Of a stretch of 64,000 nt of DNA, positions 40,931-51,267 are shown piece by piece. Where the stretch lies: NCBI GenBank assembly GCA_020912385.1, contig CP087217.1, positions 62,001 to 126,000 on the forward strand. The letters are read 5' to 3'. The stretch's first letter is position 1. Each line of letters starts with the position of its first letter. Source of the DNA: Neofusicoccum parvum. Lineage: Eukaryota > Ascomycota > Dothideomycetes > Botryosphaeriales > Botryosphaeriaceae. Under the pieces are notes generated by a model. That model was not told the origin of the DNA. It ran no database searches and saw nothing but the letters and a program-made list of their open reading frames with translations. The position numbers were made by a program, and so were the translations under genes.

Positions 40931-42316
40931 GATGCTCGAAGGGGAAAGTCAGGCAGTTCCTGCTGTGGTAGCTGCCTGTCTTCTCCCTGCATTTAAATGC
41001 TTCTGCGCGTTATTGCGGGCAGCGTCACCCTGGGGCCGCCAGTTCAGGCCATCGACTGCGCGTCAGCGAGACATTCTCGTCTTTCCTCCTCTTGTACTGC
41101 ATGGTGCGCTGCTGACGGTCGTCTTGCGACCTGAAAGGAGACGATCTGCATGAATCGAGCAGAGACATGCATCAAATGCCCCACAACCCGGACGCACGCC
41201 CCACACTCCGGAAGCGGATTCTCGGACCTCTCGTGTCCTCTCGGCCGAGAGAAAGAAATGGCCGGATGCTATGTAGGCCGTTGCACCCGTAGCCTATAAG
41301 TTCCCCCGCAAGACCCTAAAGGGTACTTGGTGTCTGTTGCAGTACAACCCGTCTATTGTTAGTCGGGCCCGAAAATTCCAGACGAGGTGCAGCTTTACCC
41401 CACATGGCGCTGGGGGAAACTTCGATGTTGCCCCGTTCAGGTTGTTGTACTTCCTGCGGCTCTGTCCTTAAGCTTCTGTGGGGCGGTGAGCTTATGCAAA
41501 GTAGCTAATTTCGACGTGTGCTGCAAGAGAGAGAGAGAGAGAGAGACCTTCCCCATCCCAACCCGGTCGTCTGCTCAGGAAGCCTCAGGTAGCAGCACGA
41601 ACACGACAACGACGGCGAACAGCACGCCCGAATCGGCATGGCAGGTCAAGCTGCTTGGCGGTGCCTGATGGAGCAGAGGCGGCGTCAACACCGCAGCGGG
41701 CCGCGGCCGGTCAATCAATGCGGGGTCGTGGACATGGGGTAAAGCGAGACGCCACCGAACCCGATCCACGGCTCCACGTCGAACGGTGCTCCGCACCCAA
41801 TGCGCACCGCGCCTCCTTATCACGGTCTCGCTCGCCGCTCGGTGATTCAGATCAGTCCAGAGGAGACACCGTTTTATCAGATCCGAAGTCGCGCGATTCG
41901 GTTCCTGTCCGAGCACCAGCGGTCGCCGTTCGTGGTGGTGTCTGCGTGTTGCTGAGCCGCGCCGTCCAAGGGTGGGGGGCACGCCTCCTGCTGCTGGCGG
42001 GCAGGCCGCTTACATATCACCCCGCCCTCGGCACGCGCAGCCGATTTCGGGTCAACGATCGGTCTGAAGCACAATGGTCAACGAAATGCAGTGGGCGTTG
42101 GTTGCAAGTCTTAATGTGTCCTCCAGGCCCGCGAGCATTGGCATCCAGAGGACTGCAGTCTCCTATCAAACGATTTGCTTCTCTGAAGTCCGGATCAGGA
42201 AAGTGCGAAGAGAGCCAAGGATTGCTTGATCGGGTTAAGAGCCTGGGCTTTGCTGCTTTTCTGTCGTTTCGTCATATCTCTTCCCCTCACCACCATCTTC
42301 CCGTCGGAGAAAGACC
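40931..42316. promoter_or_regulatory. Divergent promoter region between P450 and MFS carrier
   Basis: 1386 bp lie between two divergent start codons. A GA dinucleotide run (41528-41546) stands out. A 240-codon plus-strand frame (41655-42377) that overruns the MFS start is Arg/Ser-rich without domains and is taken as chance. Confidence 0.5.
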
Positions 42317-43905
42317 ATGGGCAACGACGCCGAATCCGCACCGAACGAGGTCGCCGAGGAGACGCCAGAGGGAGTGATCGTCCAAGACCCAGCAGCGGTG
42401 CCGGATGGAGGGTATGGCTGGGTTTGCGTCGCCTGCGTCTTCTTTCTCAACGCCTGCACATGGGGGATTGCAGCTGTCAGTGCTCCCCTTTCTTTTCCAT
42501 CCCCACCCTCTTCTCTTCTCCGCTTCCCCGTCTCTTAGCACACGCACGATTGAGCCACCGCTCTTCCGCGTAGCCACAGCCCATTCTCTTCTTTCCCCGC
42601 CGGCCATGAAGCTAAACCGCACCTACAGACGTACGGCGTCTTCCTCTCCCACTACCTCAGCACCTCCACCTTCCCGGGCGCCACCGCGCTCGACTACGCC
42701 TTCATCGGCGGCCTCCAGTTCGGCTGCTCGCTCTCCCTCGCCACCCCCGTCACCATCATGACGCGCCGCCTCGGCATCCACGTAAGTAGAACAAAACACC
42801 CTCCGACCCCTCGCCGCACCCGCTGACACCCGCTCAGATCCCCATGCTCTTCGGCATCGTCACCCAGACGACCGGCTACATCCTCGCGTCCTACTCGACG
42901 CGCACGTGGCAGCTCTACCTGACGCAAGGGGCGCTGGTCGGGTGCGGCATCGGGCTGGCGTACCTGCCGTCGGCGGTGGTGGTGTCGCAGTGGTTCGAGC
43001 GGCGGCGGTCGCTGGCCAACGGCGTGGTGTCGGCCGGGTCGGGCATCGGCGGCATCGCCTTCGCCTTCGGGGCGCAGACCGTCATCGAGCGCGCCGGCGT
43101 GCCGTGGGCGCTGCGCATGATCGGCATCGCCAGCGGCGTGGTCAACCTGGTGGCCGTGGCGGTAGTGCGCGGCAGGAACAAGGAGGTCAGGGCCACGATA
43201 CGAGGGTTCGACGTGGCGCTGCTGAGGAGGGAGAGTGTTGTGTTGTTGCTCGCGTGGGCGTTTGCGAGCATGCTGGGGTACATGACGTTATTGTACAGCT
43301 TGTCGGCGTACGGGAAGGACCAGCTGGGGCTGAGTGCGTCACAGGCGTCGGCTGTGACGGCGTTTTTGAACCTGGGGACGGCGGTGGGCCGGCCGTTGGT
43401 GGGGTTGGCGAGTGACCGGTATGGGAGGATTGAAGTGGCCGGGCTGTCGACCTTTGTCTGCGCCATCTTTGTTTTTGCGATATGGATCCCGTCGAATTCT
43501 TACGGCGTTCTCGTTTTCTTCGCTGTTGTCAGTGGGACCATACTTGGGGTGATGTGGATGGTAAGTGATGCACGGAAACAACAAGGCTCGGCTGACACGT
43601 GCTGCCAGACCATCTCGCCGCTCTGCGTCGAAGTTGCTGGGCTGAAAGATCTCAATTCCATGCTGTCGCTGGCGTGGGCAACCACTGTTCTGCCATGTAC
43701 ATGTACGTCGAAAGCAGGCCGCTGACAGTACTGCTGCTGATTTGATCTAGTCTCCGAAGTAATAGCGCTCAAGATTCGTCGCCCCGGTGCAGACAGGCCT
43801 TATCTGTATCCTCAGATATACTCAGGCGTCTCGTATATGGTGGCAGCCGCTATCATGTTCCGCCTCAGGCAGGTGCAACGCCGCAAGAGGTTGGCAGACT
43901 TGTAG
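42317..43905 (+). CDS. MFS transporter, monocarboxylate (MCT/MCH) type
   Basis: Five exons, 42317-42475, 42629-42781, 42838-43560, 43609-43702 and 43751-43905, give 427 aa; introns are 153, 56, 48 and 48 nt. The N-terminus is acidic and leads to PDGGYGWVCV, the signature of monocarboxylate-porter-like fungal carriers, followed by YGVFLSHYLSTSTFPG. About twelve membrane segments fit the hydrophobic pattern; SQWFERRRSLANGVVSAGSG and GRPLVGLASDRYGRI are MFS loop motifs. The basic tail RLRQVQRRKRLADL ends the protein. It probably moves a small organic acid or metabolite by proton symport. It converges on the sirtuin gene, with 168 bp between the stops. Confidence 0.9.
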
Positions 43906-44073
43906 GCGCAGAGTGGTATAGGGAAAGACTCAAAATAAATTGCGTGAGGCGTCGTAAAAAAACATCCCTCTTCAACGCCACTGTATCCCGTATCAAAGGA
44001 AAGTCCATAGACATGACAAGGAAACAAGACCCAGTCGTGGCTCTATACAAACAACGAAAGTCACCCAATAAAG

Positions 44074-45363
44074 CTACAACGATGGCTTCTTAGACATGTG
44101 TGGAAAAACGTGCGCCAAACTGCCGCTGCGTTCGTCGGTTGGAACCTTTGGCTGAGCGTCTCTTGCAATATCCGCTGGGGCCTTTGCCCTGCTCTCGCCG
44201 TTATCGGTGACACTGCCCATATCTGGCTCGGCCGCCAGCTGCTTGCCAGGCTGTGGCAAGTCTGGACTGAGCTTGGTGCCGTGCTTCTTCTCAACGTGGT
44301 TCTCCAGCCACTTGTGTTGGTTCTCGGCCAGCTTGAGCGTCTGATCGACCTGCTTGCTGAGCTTTTCGACCTCGTCCTCGACGGCCTCGTCCTTGGACTT
44401 GGGTGGCTCCCTGCCAAGGTCGAACGCGGCTTTGGGTGCGGTTTTCGCCCATAGCGCCTCCAGCTCGTCCAGCCAGCCGCAAGCGTCGGCGAGTCTGCGC
44501 ACGCCCTCGTCGCAATCGTCCAGCAGCATGACGTCGTCTCCCCGCGAGCCAATGGTGCCGACCCGCTCCTTGTTGATGAGCAGTCTCGGGCAACCGTCGC
44601 GAGCAAAGTTGGGCAAGCTAGCGAAGGGCTGCACGGTCAGGCTGGTGCCCATGACGATGCAGAGGTCGGCGTCAGCGGGCTTGTCCCGGTTCTGAAAGAA
44701 GGCAGCCGGCAGCTGCTCGCCGAAGAAGACGATCTTGGGCTTGACCAGGCCATTGCAGTACTCCTGCTCGCAGTGCGGCGGCTCCATGCTCTGGATGAAG
44801 TGCTTCATCTGGTCGTCGGGATACGCCGCGCCGCAGTCGATGCAGGCCTGTTCGGCGAAGCTGCCGTGGGCCTCGACGATCAAGTCGCCAGGCACGCCGG
44901 CCTCGCGCTCGAGACAGTCGATGTTCTGGGTGAACAGCTTGAGGAGGATGCCCTTCTCGTACAGCAGGCGGATGAACGAGTGGGTGACGGTGGGACGGAA
45001 CTTGCCCGGGTAGAGCTCGTGGGCGAGGGCGTAGAAGGGCAGCGGGTTCTGGCGGAAGTAGGAGATGTCGAAGACGGCCTCGGCGTAGGGCAGGTTCAGG
45101 CGGGCCAGGTTGGCGTACAGGCCGGTGTCAGGGCTGCGAAAGTCGGGGATGCCGGCCGACGTGCTGATGCCGGCGCCGGTCTGCGGCAGACAGCAGGGTT
45201 AGCAGAGGCAGCGGGCGGCGGGAGGAGCGTGGCGGCGCACCATGACCACGACGCGCTTTGCGCGGCCATCGCGGAGGAACTTGGCGACGCCCTCGAGGGA
45301 GCGCGAGTCGAGCGTGGAGGGCGCGATGCTCTCGTCGACGATGGAGCTCTCGTCCTGGCCCAT
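44074..45363 (-). CDS. Sir2-family NAD-dependent deacetylase, Hst2-like
   Basis: Two exons, 45363-45241 and 45180-44074 (intron 60 nt), give 409 aa. The frame rejoins as RVVVM/TGAGISTSAGIPDFRSP, the NAD-binding motif of sirtuins. Then come FTQNIDCLEREAGV, VEAHGSFAEQACIDC with the catalytic His, two Cys pairs of a structural zinc site (CIDC and C-x4-C in HCEQEYC), KPKIVFFGEQLP, MGTSLTVQPFASLP and RLLINKE. The C-terminus (about 285-409) is a charged extension with a possible coiled coil (VEDEVEKLSKQVDQTLKLAEN) and a Lys-rich end, as in cytosolic Hst2/SIRT2 relatives. Role: removal of acetyl groups from histones and other proteins, linked to silencing and, in filamentous fungi, to metabolite gene control. 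Confidence 0.92.
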
Positions 45364-46065
45364 CCTCCAGCCGCGTGCAGTCCTGGCTGGCTGTCCGCGG
45401 GCCGGGTTCCTGTCGCTGCCGTGCCTGCCCTTGGGGGCCTGCTGGCGGTGCGGCTTGTGCTTGCGGCCTATGGTAACGAGGACGAGTGGCAGCCAATTAC
45501 GCAGACGGCGGTGGGCGGGGGACGCGGCTGATCGAGGCGCGGCGCGTGGGCGGGATGGGAGCGGTGTCGGGTGGTGGCCGCAGGACGGGAGGGGAGCTGT
45601 GTCGAGTGGTGGCCGCAGGACGGAAGGGGTGTTGCGTGGGCGCAGGCAGTGATGCGGGCGGCAGCAGTGGCAGTGGCAGAGGCAGAGGCAGAGGCAGAGG
45701 CCGCGGTTTTCTTCGCGCGTCATAGCTCCCGCCCCGCGCCAGGCTGCCACTCCCCGGAGTGCGGCTCTGCTCTGCCCATATGACTCGCGTCTGCTCCCGG
45801 CTGTCTGCCTCCGTCGGCTGCCTTCCTACTCGTCCGCCCCACTTGCCCCTTTGAGCCCGCCGTTGAAAGCTTCGCGGCCTGGTGTCTCACCGGCACCGGC
45901 CACACGCATCACTTGCAGCGGAGTGTGTTGCACAGCCATGCTGTCTTCAATCAAGTTTACAACTACTGCCAATCTACGAACGACCGCTCAACCCCGCCAC
46001 ATCTTGCTCCCGGCATCTGACAGCAGCTCTCCAACCAATCCTCTCTGACACAAATGCGTGGCCGT
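45364..46065. repeat. Upstream region of the sirtuin with two short tandem repeats
   Basis: At 45565-45630 a unit of about 42 bp containing GGTGGTGGCCGCAGGACGG occurs nearly twice. At 45660-45705 a GGCAGA/GGCAGT hexamer repeats about six times. Both lie 200-340 bp upstream of the sirtuin start. The remaining sequence to the P450 stop has no supported gene. Confidence 0.65.
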
Positions 46066-47907
46066 CTAGTGGACTGGCTTGGCCTTGACCCAGAGCCCCG
46101 GCTTCTCCCACAGACTGTACGTCTTCTGCTCCGCCCAGTTGTCGCTCTGCGGGCACAGCTCCAGGTCGAAGTGCCAGAGCACCTTCGCCATGATGATGCG
46201 CATCTCGTGGTACGCCAGGCTGCCGTTCACCGTCAGCGTCAGCATGCAGCTCCGTCAACTGCGCCGGGGGTGACTTACTTCTTTCCGAGGCAGTTGCGCG
46301 GCCCGAACGAGAACGGCTGCAGCACGTCCCGGCGGTCGCTGTCGTAGCCGGTGCCCGGGAGCCAGCGCTCGGGGACGAAGTCGTTGGGGTCCTTGAAGTT
46401 GAGCGTCGACCGGTACGACGCCCACTGCGGCACCGACACGCGCGTCTGCAAACCTCGTCAGCACGCATCGCACAACGCCCTCACGCCGCCGCCGCACAAA
46501 CCTTGCCCGGCACCCACTCGCCGCAGATCACATTGCCGCCCGCCGCCACCTCGCGCGGCACGCCGATGGGCACCGGCGGGTAGCAGCGCAGCGCCTCCTC
46601 GAAGCACGCCGCCAGGTACGGCAGCTGCGGCAGCCGCTCCAGCGACAGCTCGTCCTCGGCCAGCGCGCGCACCTCGGCCACGGCGCGCTGCAGCTTGGCC
46701 GGGTTGCGCAGGAGGTGGAAGGTCAGCCCGCTCAGCAGCGTGGCCGTGGTCTCGGTGCCGGCGATCATGAACAGCGACGAGTTGGCGTGCATCTGCCCCA
46801 GCCGCAGCTGGCCCTTGTCCTTCTCGAGCACCAGCTTCCAGATGTCGGCCTTGTCGCCGTCGACGCCCTTGGCCAGCCGCCGGTCGACCCGCTCCACCGA
46901 GTGCTGGAAGTGCAGCCGCTCCATCTCGCGCAGCGACGCCGGCAGCACCGCCCGCAGCAGGCTGCCGATCCACGGGTACTCGAGCCGGATGCGCGACAGG
47001 TCGCCCGTCTTGATCTGCCCGAACACCGCCGCCACCCACGGCGTGTACTCGGACGCCTCGAGCATGCCCAGCGGCTCGCCGAACGTCAGGTCGCCCATGA
47101 TGTCGAACGTCGTGCAGTTGTACAGCTTCACCATGTCGAGCTCGGCCGCGGCGTCCTGCGCGACCGAGCTGTGCATGCTGGCGATCAGCTTGTCGACGTA
47201 CTTCTTGATCAGCGGCTCCTGCAGCTTGAGCGCCCGGTCGCTGAACGCGTTGGAGAAGATCTTGCGGAGCCGCCCATGCTCGCCCGCGCCCTCGGTGTTG
47301 ATGATGTGCGTCTCGCCGTTCAGGTCCAGCTGGTAGAAGCGCGTGTCCTTCGGGTTCTCCAGCTTGCCGCCCGTGCGGTGCCCGTAGATGTCCTTCCACG
47401 CCTGCGGGCTGATGTAGCTCAGCCGGTCGGGCCCAAGACGCACGACCTCGCCGTACTTTTCATGCTGCGTGCGGATCCACGCGACAAGGTTTCCACTGGT
47501 CGACCAGTAGATGTACGGCAGCCCGCTCATTACGGCATACTTCGGCCCGGGATCTGTGTGGAAAGGTCAGTGATCCGAGTCGACCCGAGACGGAGCGAGC
47601 CCGGCCGAGTCGAAGCGCATTCGACCGGGTTGACCCGGTTTCAGGGGGCAGTTTCGGCCCACTCACACTTGCTCAACGGGTGGAAGTAGAGATTGTAGAA
47701 TGCCGTGGCTACAAACTTGACAACGAGCTGGCAATGGCCGGTTAGACGATATATACAACGCAGCGTGGACCAGCCCTCGATGCTTACCAGGAAAACAACC
47801 CCGCCCAGCAAAACCGGCAAGTTTTTGATATCAACGAGTTTGGAGGGCACATTGTGGACGGGAACCTTGCCCGCGTCCGCGAGACTTCGAGATGTGAGGC
47901 TCTCCAT
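46066..47907 (-). CDS. Cytochrome P450 monooxygenase, CYP65-like
   Basis: Exons 47907-47667, 47553-46502, 46445-46279 and 46219-46066 give 537 aa; introns are 113, 56 and 59 nt. Joining exon 1 to 2 restores YNLYFHPLSKYPGPKYAV, the hinge after two hydrophobic N-terminal segments (LPVLLGGVVFLVSI, VKFVATAFYNLYF). Then come WKDIYGHR, helix I MIAGTETTAT, helix K FEEALRCYPPVP (ExxR), VPERWLPG and the heme loop FSFGPRNCLGKNLAYHEMR. The pattern matches fungal P450s related to isotrichodermin C-15 hydroxylase, which hydroxylate sesquiterpene or other small substrates in the ER. The true substrate is unknown. Confidence 0.92.
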
Positions 47908-49798
47908 GGTCGATTGAGAGGAGGGCGGAGGAAGAGCGTGTAGGGGGATTTGGGGTTGATTCTTGACTTCTTGCGAGATCACCTCCCTTTTAAAGAGCCC
48001 GGAGCCCGACCTCTTCGCGGACAGACATGCCCGCGACGGGGAGCAGCAAGGAATTCCCGGCCCTGACGCAGAATACCTGGGACGGAAGACGGCTACTGGT
48101 GGTTCCGGATTTGGTTCTACCTGAAGCTGAAGCAGAGTGGGAGGGCCGTTTGCGACAGCCGCCGCCAAGGCAGGTTTTACGAGGGAAAGGGCCATGGATG
48201 CCGCTCAGTGGCTTGACGGAAGGCGCGCCGTGACGGGCCGCAGGGTGCTGGGCACGCTCGTGCATGGCGACGACGCAGCGCGACGTAAGACCGTGGCCAA
48301 TTTCTTGATGCACGACGCTGACTGCCAGGCGGCCCACTGAATACAGATGTCGACCCCGCATCGAGGCGGACAAAAAGCGGATGCTCGCGTCGCCACGACC
48401 AGCATCGACTCGCTCGGATAAGGCGAACAGCTCGTTCCGGCAGACGACGTCAAGCAGCAGGACAGCGCCGGGAGGTGAAACCGCAGTGCAGACAGTGGAG
48501 CCGGCGGCGAAGCGTGCCAATGAGCGCTTGGCTATACCGGGTGGTAAAGGTGCTGAGGGCTCTCGACACCACGATTCGAGGTGTCTTGCGCAGCCCAGGC
48601 TGACGTACTGCTGAGAGCAAGTTGAGAGACCTGGCTGGGGCGCAGGCCGTTATATCCTGCCGGTCAATCCTTAGCGTGCAGGCGAGAAGGGATCAGTCAG
48701 AGCCTGGTCCTGGGCTTCTCTGTAGCGATCGGCAATGCGCTGCTTATGGCAATCGGCAATGGCGTCCTTGCACGGAGGTGGGCGAATCAGCGGAGGCGCT
48801 GACGGCAAGCAGAGGTATATCGTTGCCGCACATGTCGGGCCGCGCAACGGCTGGTGAACAGACGGCCGGCAGCAGGGACAAGGCCTGAGGCAGGCGGACG
48901 GGAGCCGGGTGACAGGAAAACCGCGGGCCTGGGCAAGTGATGTCCTCGCGCACGTGCAGAGCACCCCTGTCGCCTCGCCGCCGAAATACCGGCCCACGCC
49001 CACTTTCTTGCGTCTCTCCTGCGCCGTCCATCTCCTCCAGCTCCTCGTCGCTGCTGGCCGGAGCCCCCAAGCCTCACCGCCCGCGACACCTCCGTGATGT
49101 GGTGGTGCAGCTTTCCATGGCCTCCCAGCGGCCGCTCTTGACAATGCCTCGTTTGGGCGTGACGCGGACTCCACCGTCCATCAACGGCACTGTCGCGCCG
49201 AAGCCACCATGAATCCTTCGATATCATTCGTCGGGTTGCAATCCTGCTCATCCGTCAGCCTCCGTCGCCAGGCCCGGCTCCAGCGCAGCCCCAGCGCACT
49301 CCAGCGCACTCCAGCGCAGCTCCCACCTCTTCCACGTAGCCATGCGGTCGTCGCATGTCCTGCTCAAGGCCGGTCATCTGAGTGCTCAGGCCGCTGACTC
49401 GATTTCCGCCCGTTCTCCGCACCTCGGCGGCGGCCTGCGTGTCGTTCGTGGCGGAGGCCATCGTCGGCCGACTGCGACAGTCAACTCCAGCAGGAGGATA
49501 CATGGCGGGCTGGCGTCTCGTCTTATACGTGGCGATCTGCACGCACAATCCTACGCCGCTGCGGCGCGGTTCGGCCCATCACATGTCGCCATGGCCGGTA
49601 TGTATCGGCACTACCCGCCTGTTTCCCTTCCATTGCGACTTCGAACAGACGTCAGGCCCGGACACGGTGGTACGTCCGACTGTGGCTTTAACTCTACGCT
49701 GCCGAACGGCTCCGCTCATCGCATGGCTTGCCCAAAACACCGCGCTAATCTCCAGCAATCTCCATGCCTTATCTCCGTTCTTTGCAGCAGAAGTCTCG
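47908..49798. other. GC-rich intergenic region with a decamer repeat
   Basis: 1.9 kb without a supported gene. Many frames of 60-170 codons overlap on both strands, as expected for GC-rich DNA, and none shows a domain. A short tandem repeat of CCAGCGCACT lies at about 49277-49322. The P450 promoter should be at the left edge. Confidence 0.5.
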
Positions 49799-50321
49799 TC
49801 AAGCCTCCCGCTCGGCCTTTAGCTTCTCGCGCCAGATTTCTTTCCCCATTCCCTCCGGCTCCGTGCCCACGTAGTTTCCGTGCTCATCCTTGGCCCAGTA
49901 CTTCAAATACTCCCCTCTTGTCATCTTCACGTTTCTGATCTTCTGCTTCTCCTTGCCCGCCATCTTCCTGCCGATCCTGCCCATCCAGGACGATCTCCTC
50001 TCCGTTCCCGGTGCCCGCTCCTCGGGCTCGTCTTCCAGGTCTTCCAACGGGATCGGCACGTTGATGATCGAGTCATCGGTGAAGCGGAATGGCAGCAGAT
50101 TCGGAGCTCCGCCGCCCGTGAACATGCCAAAGTCGGTGTTCGAGATGCTGGGGTCGAAGCTGGGTTTCCTGCGATAGCCTGTCAGAACAGCGCCGACCAG
50201 CTGCGGGTGCGCGGTGTGCTCACGGCCGGCCCGCCGCTGTGAACTTCTGCATGTCCGGCACCTCCGTCGTCTCGATCGTCACCGCCGACCCAGTCACGCC
50301 ATCGCCTTTCTTCTCGTCCAT
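49799..50321 (-). CDS. Small conserved-looking fungal protein, function unknown
   Basis: Two exons, 50321-50224 and 50168-49799 (intron 55 nt, donor gtgagc), give 155 aa. The frame rejoins as FTAAGRPKPSFDPSISNTDFG. It is soluble, without signal peptide or membrane segment. Features are a Phe/Pro-rich centre (NLLPFRFTDDSIINVP), an acidic patch (LEDLEDEPEER) and a basic C-terminal half (KMAGKEKQKIRNVKMTRGEYLKYWAKDEHGNYVGTEPEG, split here into its readable parts: MTRGEYLKYW, then GTEPEGMGKE). It may be a short nuclear or ribosome-associated protein, but I do not recognise the family with confidence. The clean intron and strong codon pattern support a real gene. Confidence 0.7.
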
Positions 50322-51267
50322 GGTCGCCTTGTTCAGCTGGTGGGATCGTCGTGTGTCTGGGGGCGATTTCTCTAAGTGGGGCCAGGCGGATGCGAACGAA
50401 GGCTCCCTTTTCAGCTCGAGAAGGCTCCAGCCTGATGACAGTGAAGTGGCTAAAAACGCCCGCACGACTCACCGGCCGGGTGACCATGGAGCTCTGGGGC
50501 GTTCACTATACTGGTTATGTTCCTCGCTACTCCGTTCGTAGCGTAGAAACAGCCACAGCGCGATCCCCGACCCCGCACCACGTGGAACACGAGGCCGACG
50601 CCATGTTCTTCCATTCCGGGTGCCTCGTTCTCCGCCCCGAAGCTCGCGGATGTACTCCTCAGACATTGCATGCATTCACTGCACTCCTTCTGCGACTTGT
50701 CAGTTTTGCCGTGGGGCGGCCTCACGTATTCTTGCCTTCTTCCAAGTGTGGAGCGAACCAGGCAGCTATTGACGCAGAATGCAAGGGATGGTGTGGGGCA
50801 ATATAAGCCACATCCCGGTCCGCACCGGCATTGTCAGTCTGAATTCGTCACGAATACCAAGAGCTTCTTCAGCGCGTCCTATTCCTGGTGAGGCTGCGTG
50901 CATGGCTCAAAGAAAATCGCCATGCCGTGCAACGCTTGCTTGTCCCCCACGTTACGTGGACCGCTCAGCCAAGGCGGTCCGCGAGGCTATCTCCACACAT
51001 CCTTGTGCGGCTGCCCAATGAGCATCTTGCCAACGACTACACCATTCTAGGCGGGCGACCCATCCGTAAACGGTCTTTGTCTGCTCCATGAATAGAGGGG
51101 GCGGTGATGGACCAGCTTGATTTAAAGCCGCGGCGACGTTCTCACCGAAGCACAGAACTCAGCATCGCCTCATTCATCTTCAAGGCCACTCGATTCTCAA
51201 TATCTTCCCCTCTGTCATTTTTCAGATTTCCGTCTGCCTGTATCACTGGCTCTTCTCATTTGGCGCA
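50322..51267. other. Divergent upstream region, 946 bp
   Basis: It lies between the small protein gene and the 611-codon gene. A pyrimidine-rich leader (51180-51265) contains tttttcag just before an in-frame hydrophobic stretch that reaches the downstream ATG. No independent gene is supported. Confidence 0.5.

Noticed and set aside
41655..42377. 240-codon frame in the P450/MFS divergent promoter
   Set aside because: Arg/Ser/Pro-rich, overlaps the MFS start in another frame, and shows no motif.
46715..47689. 324-codon plus-strand frame over the second P450
   Set aside because: It is the antisense shadow of a GC-rich exon, with no domain.
48622..49251. Overlapping frames of 88-167 codons in the GC-rich spacer
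   Set aside because: They are open in several phases at once, which is expected for GC-rich DNA, with no domain or splice logic.
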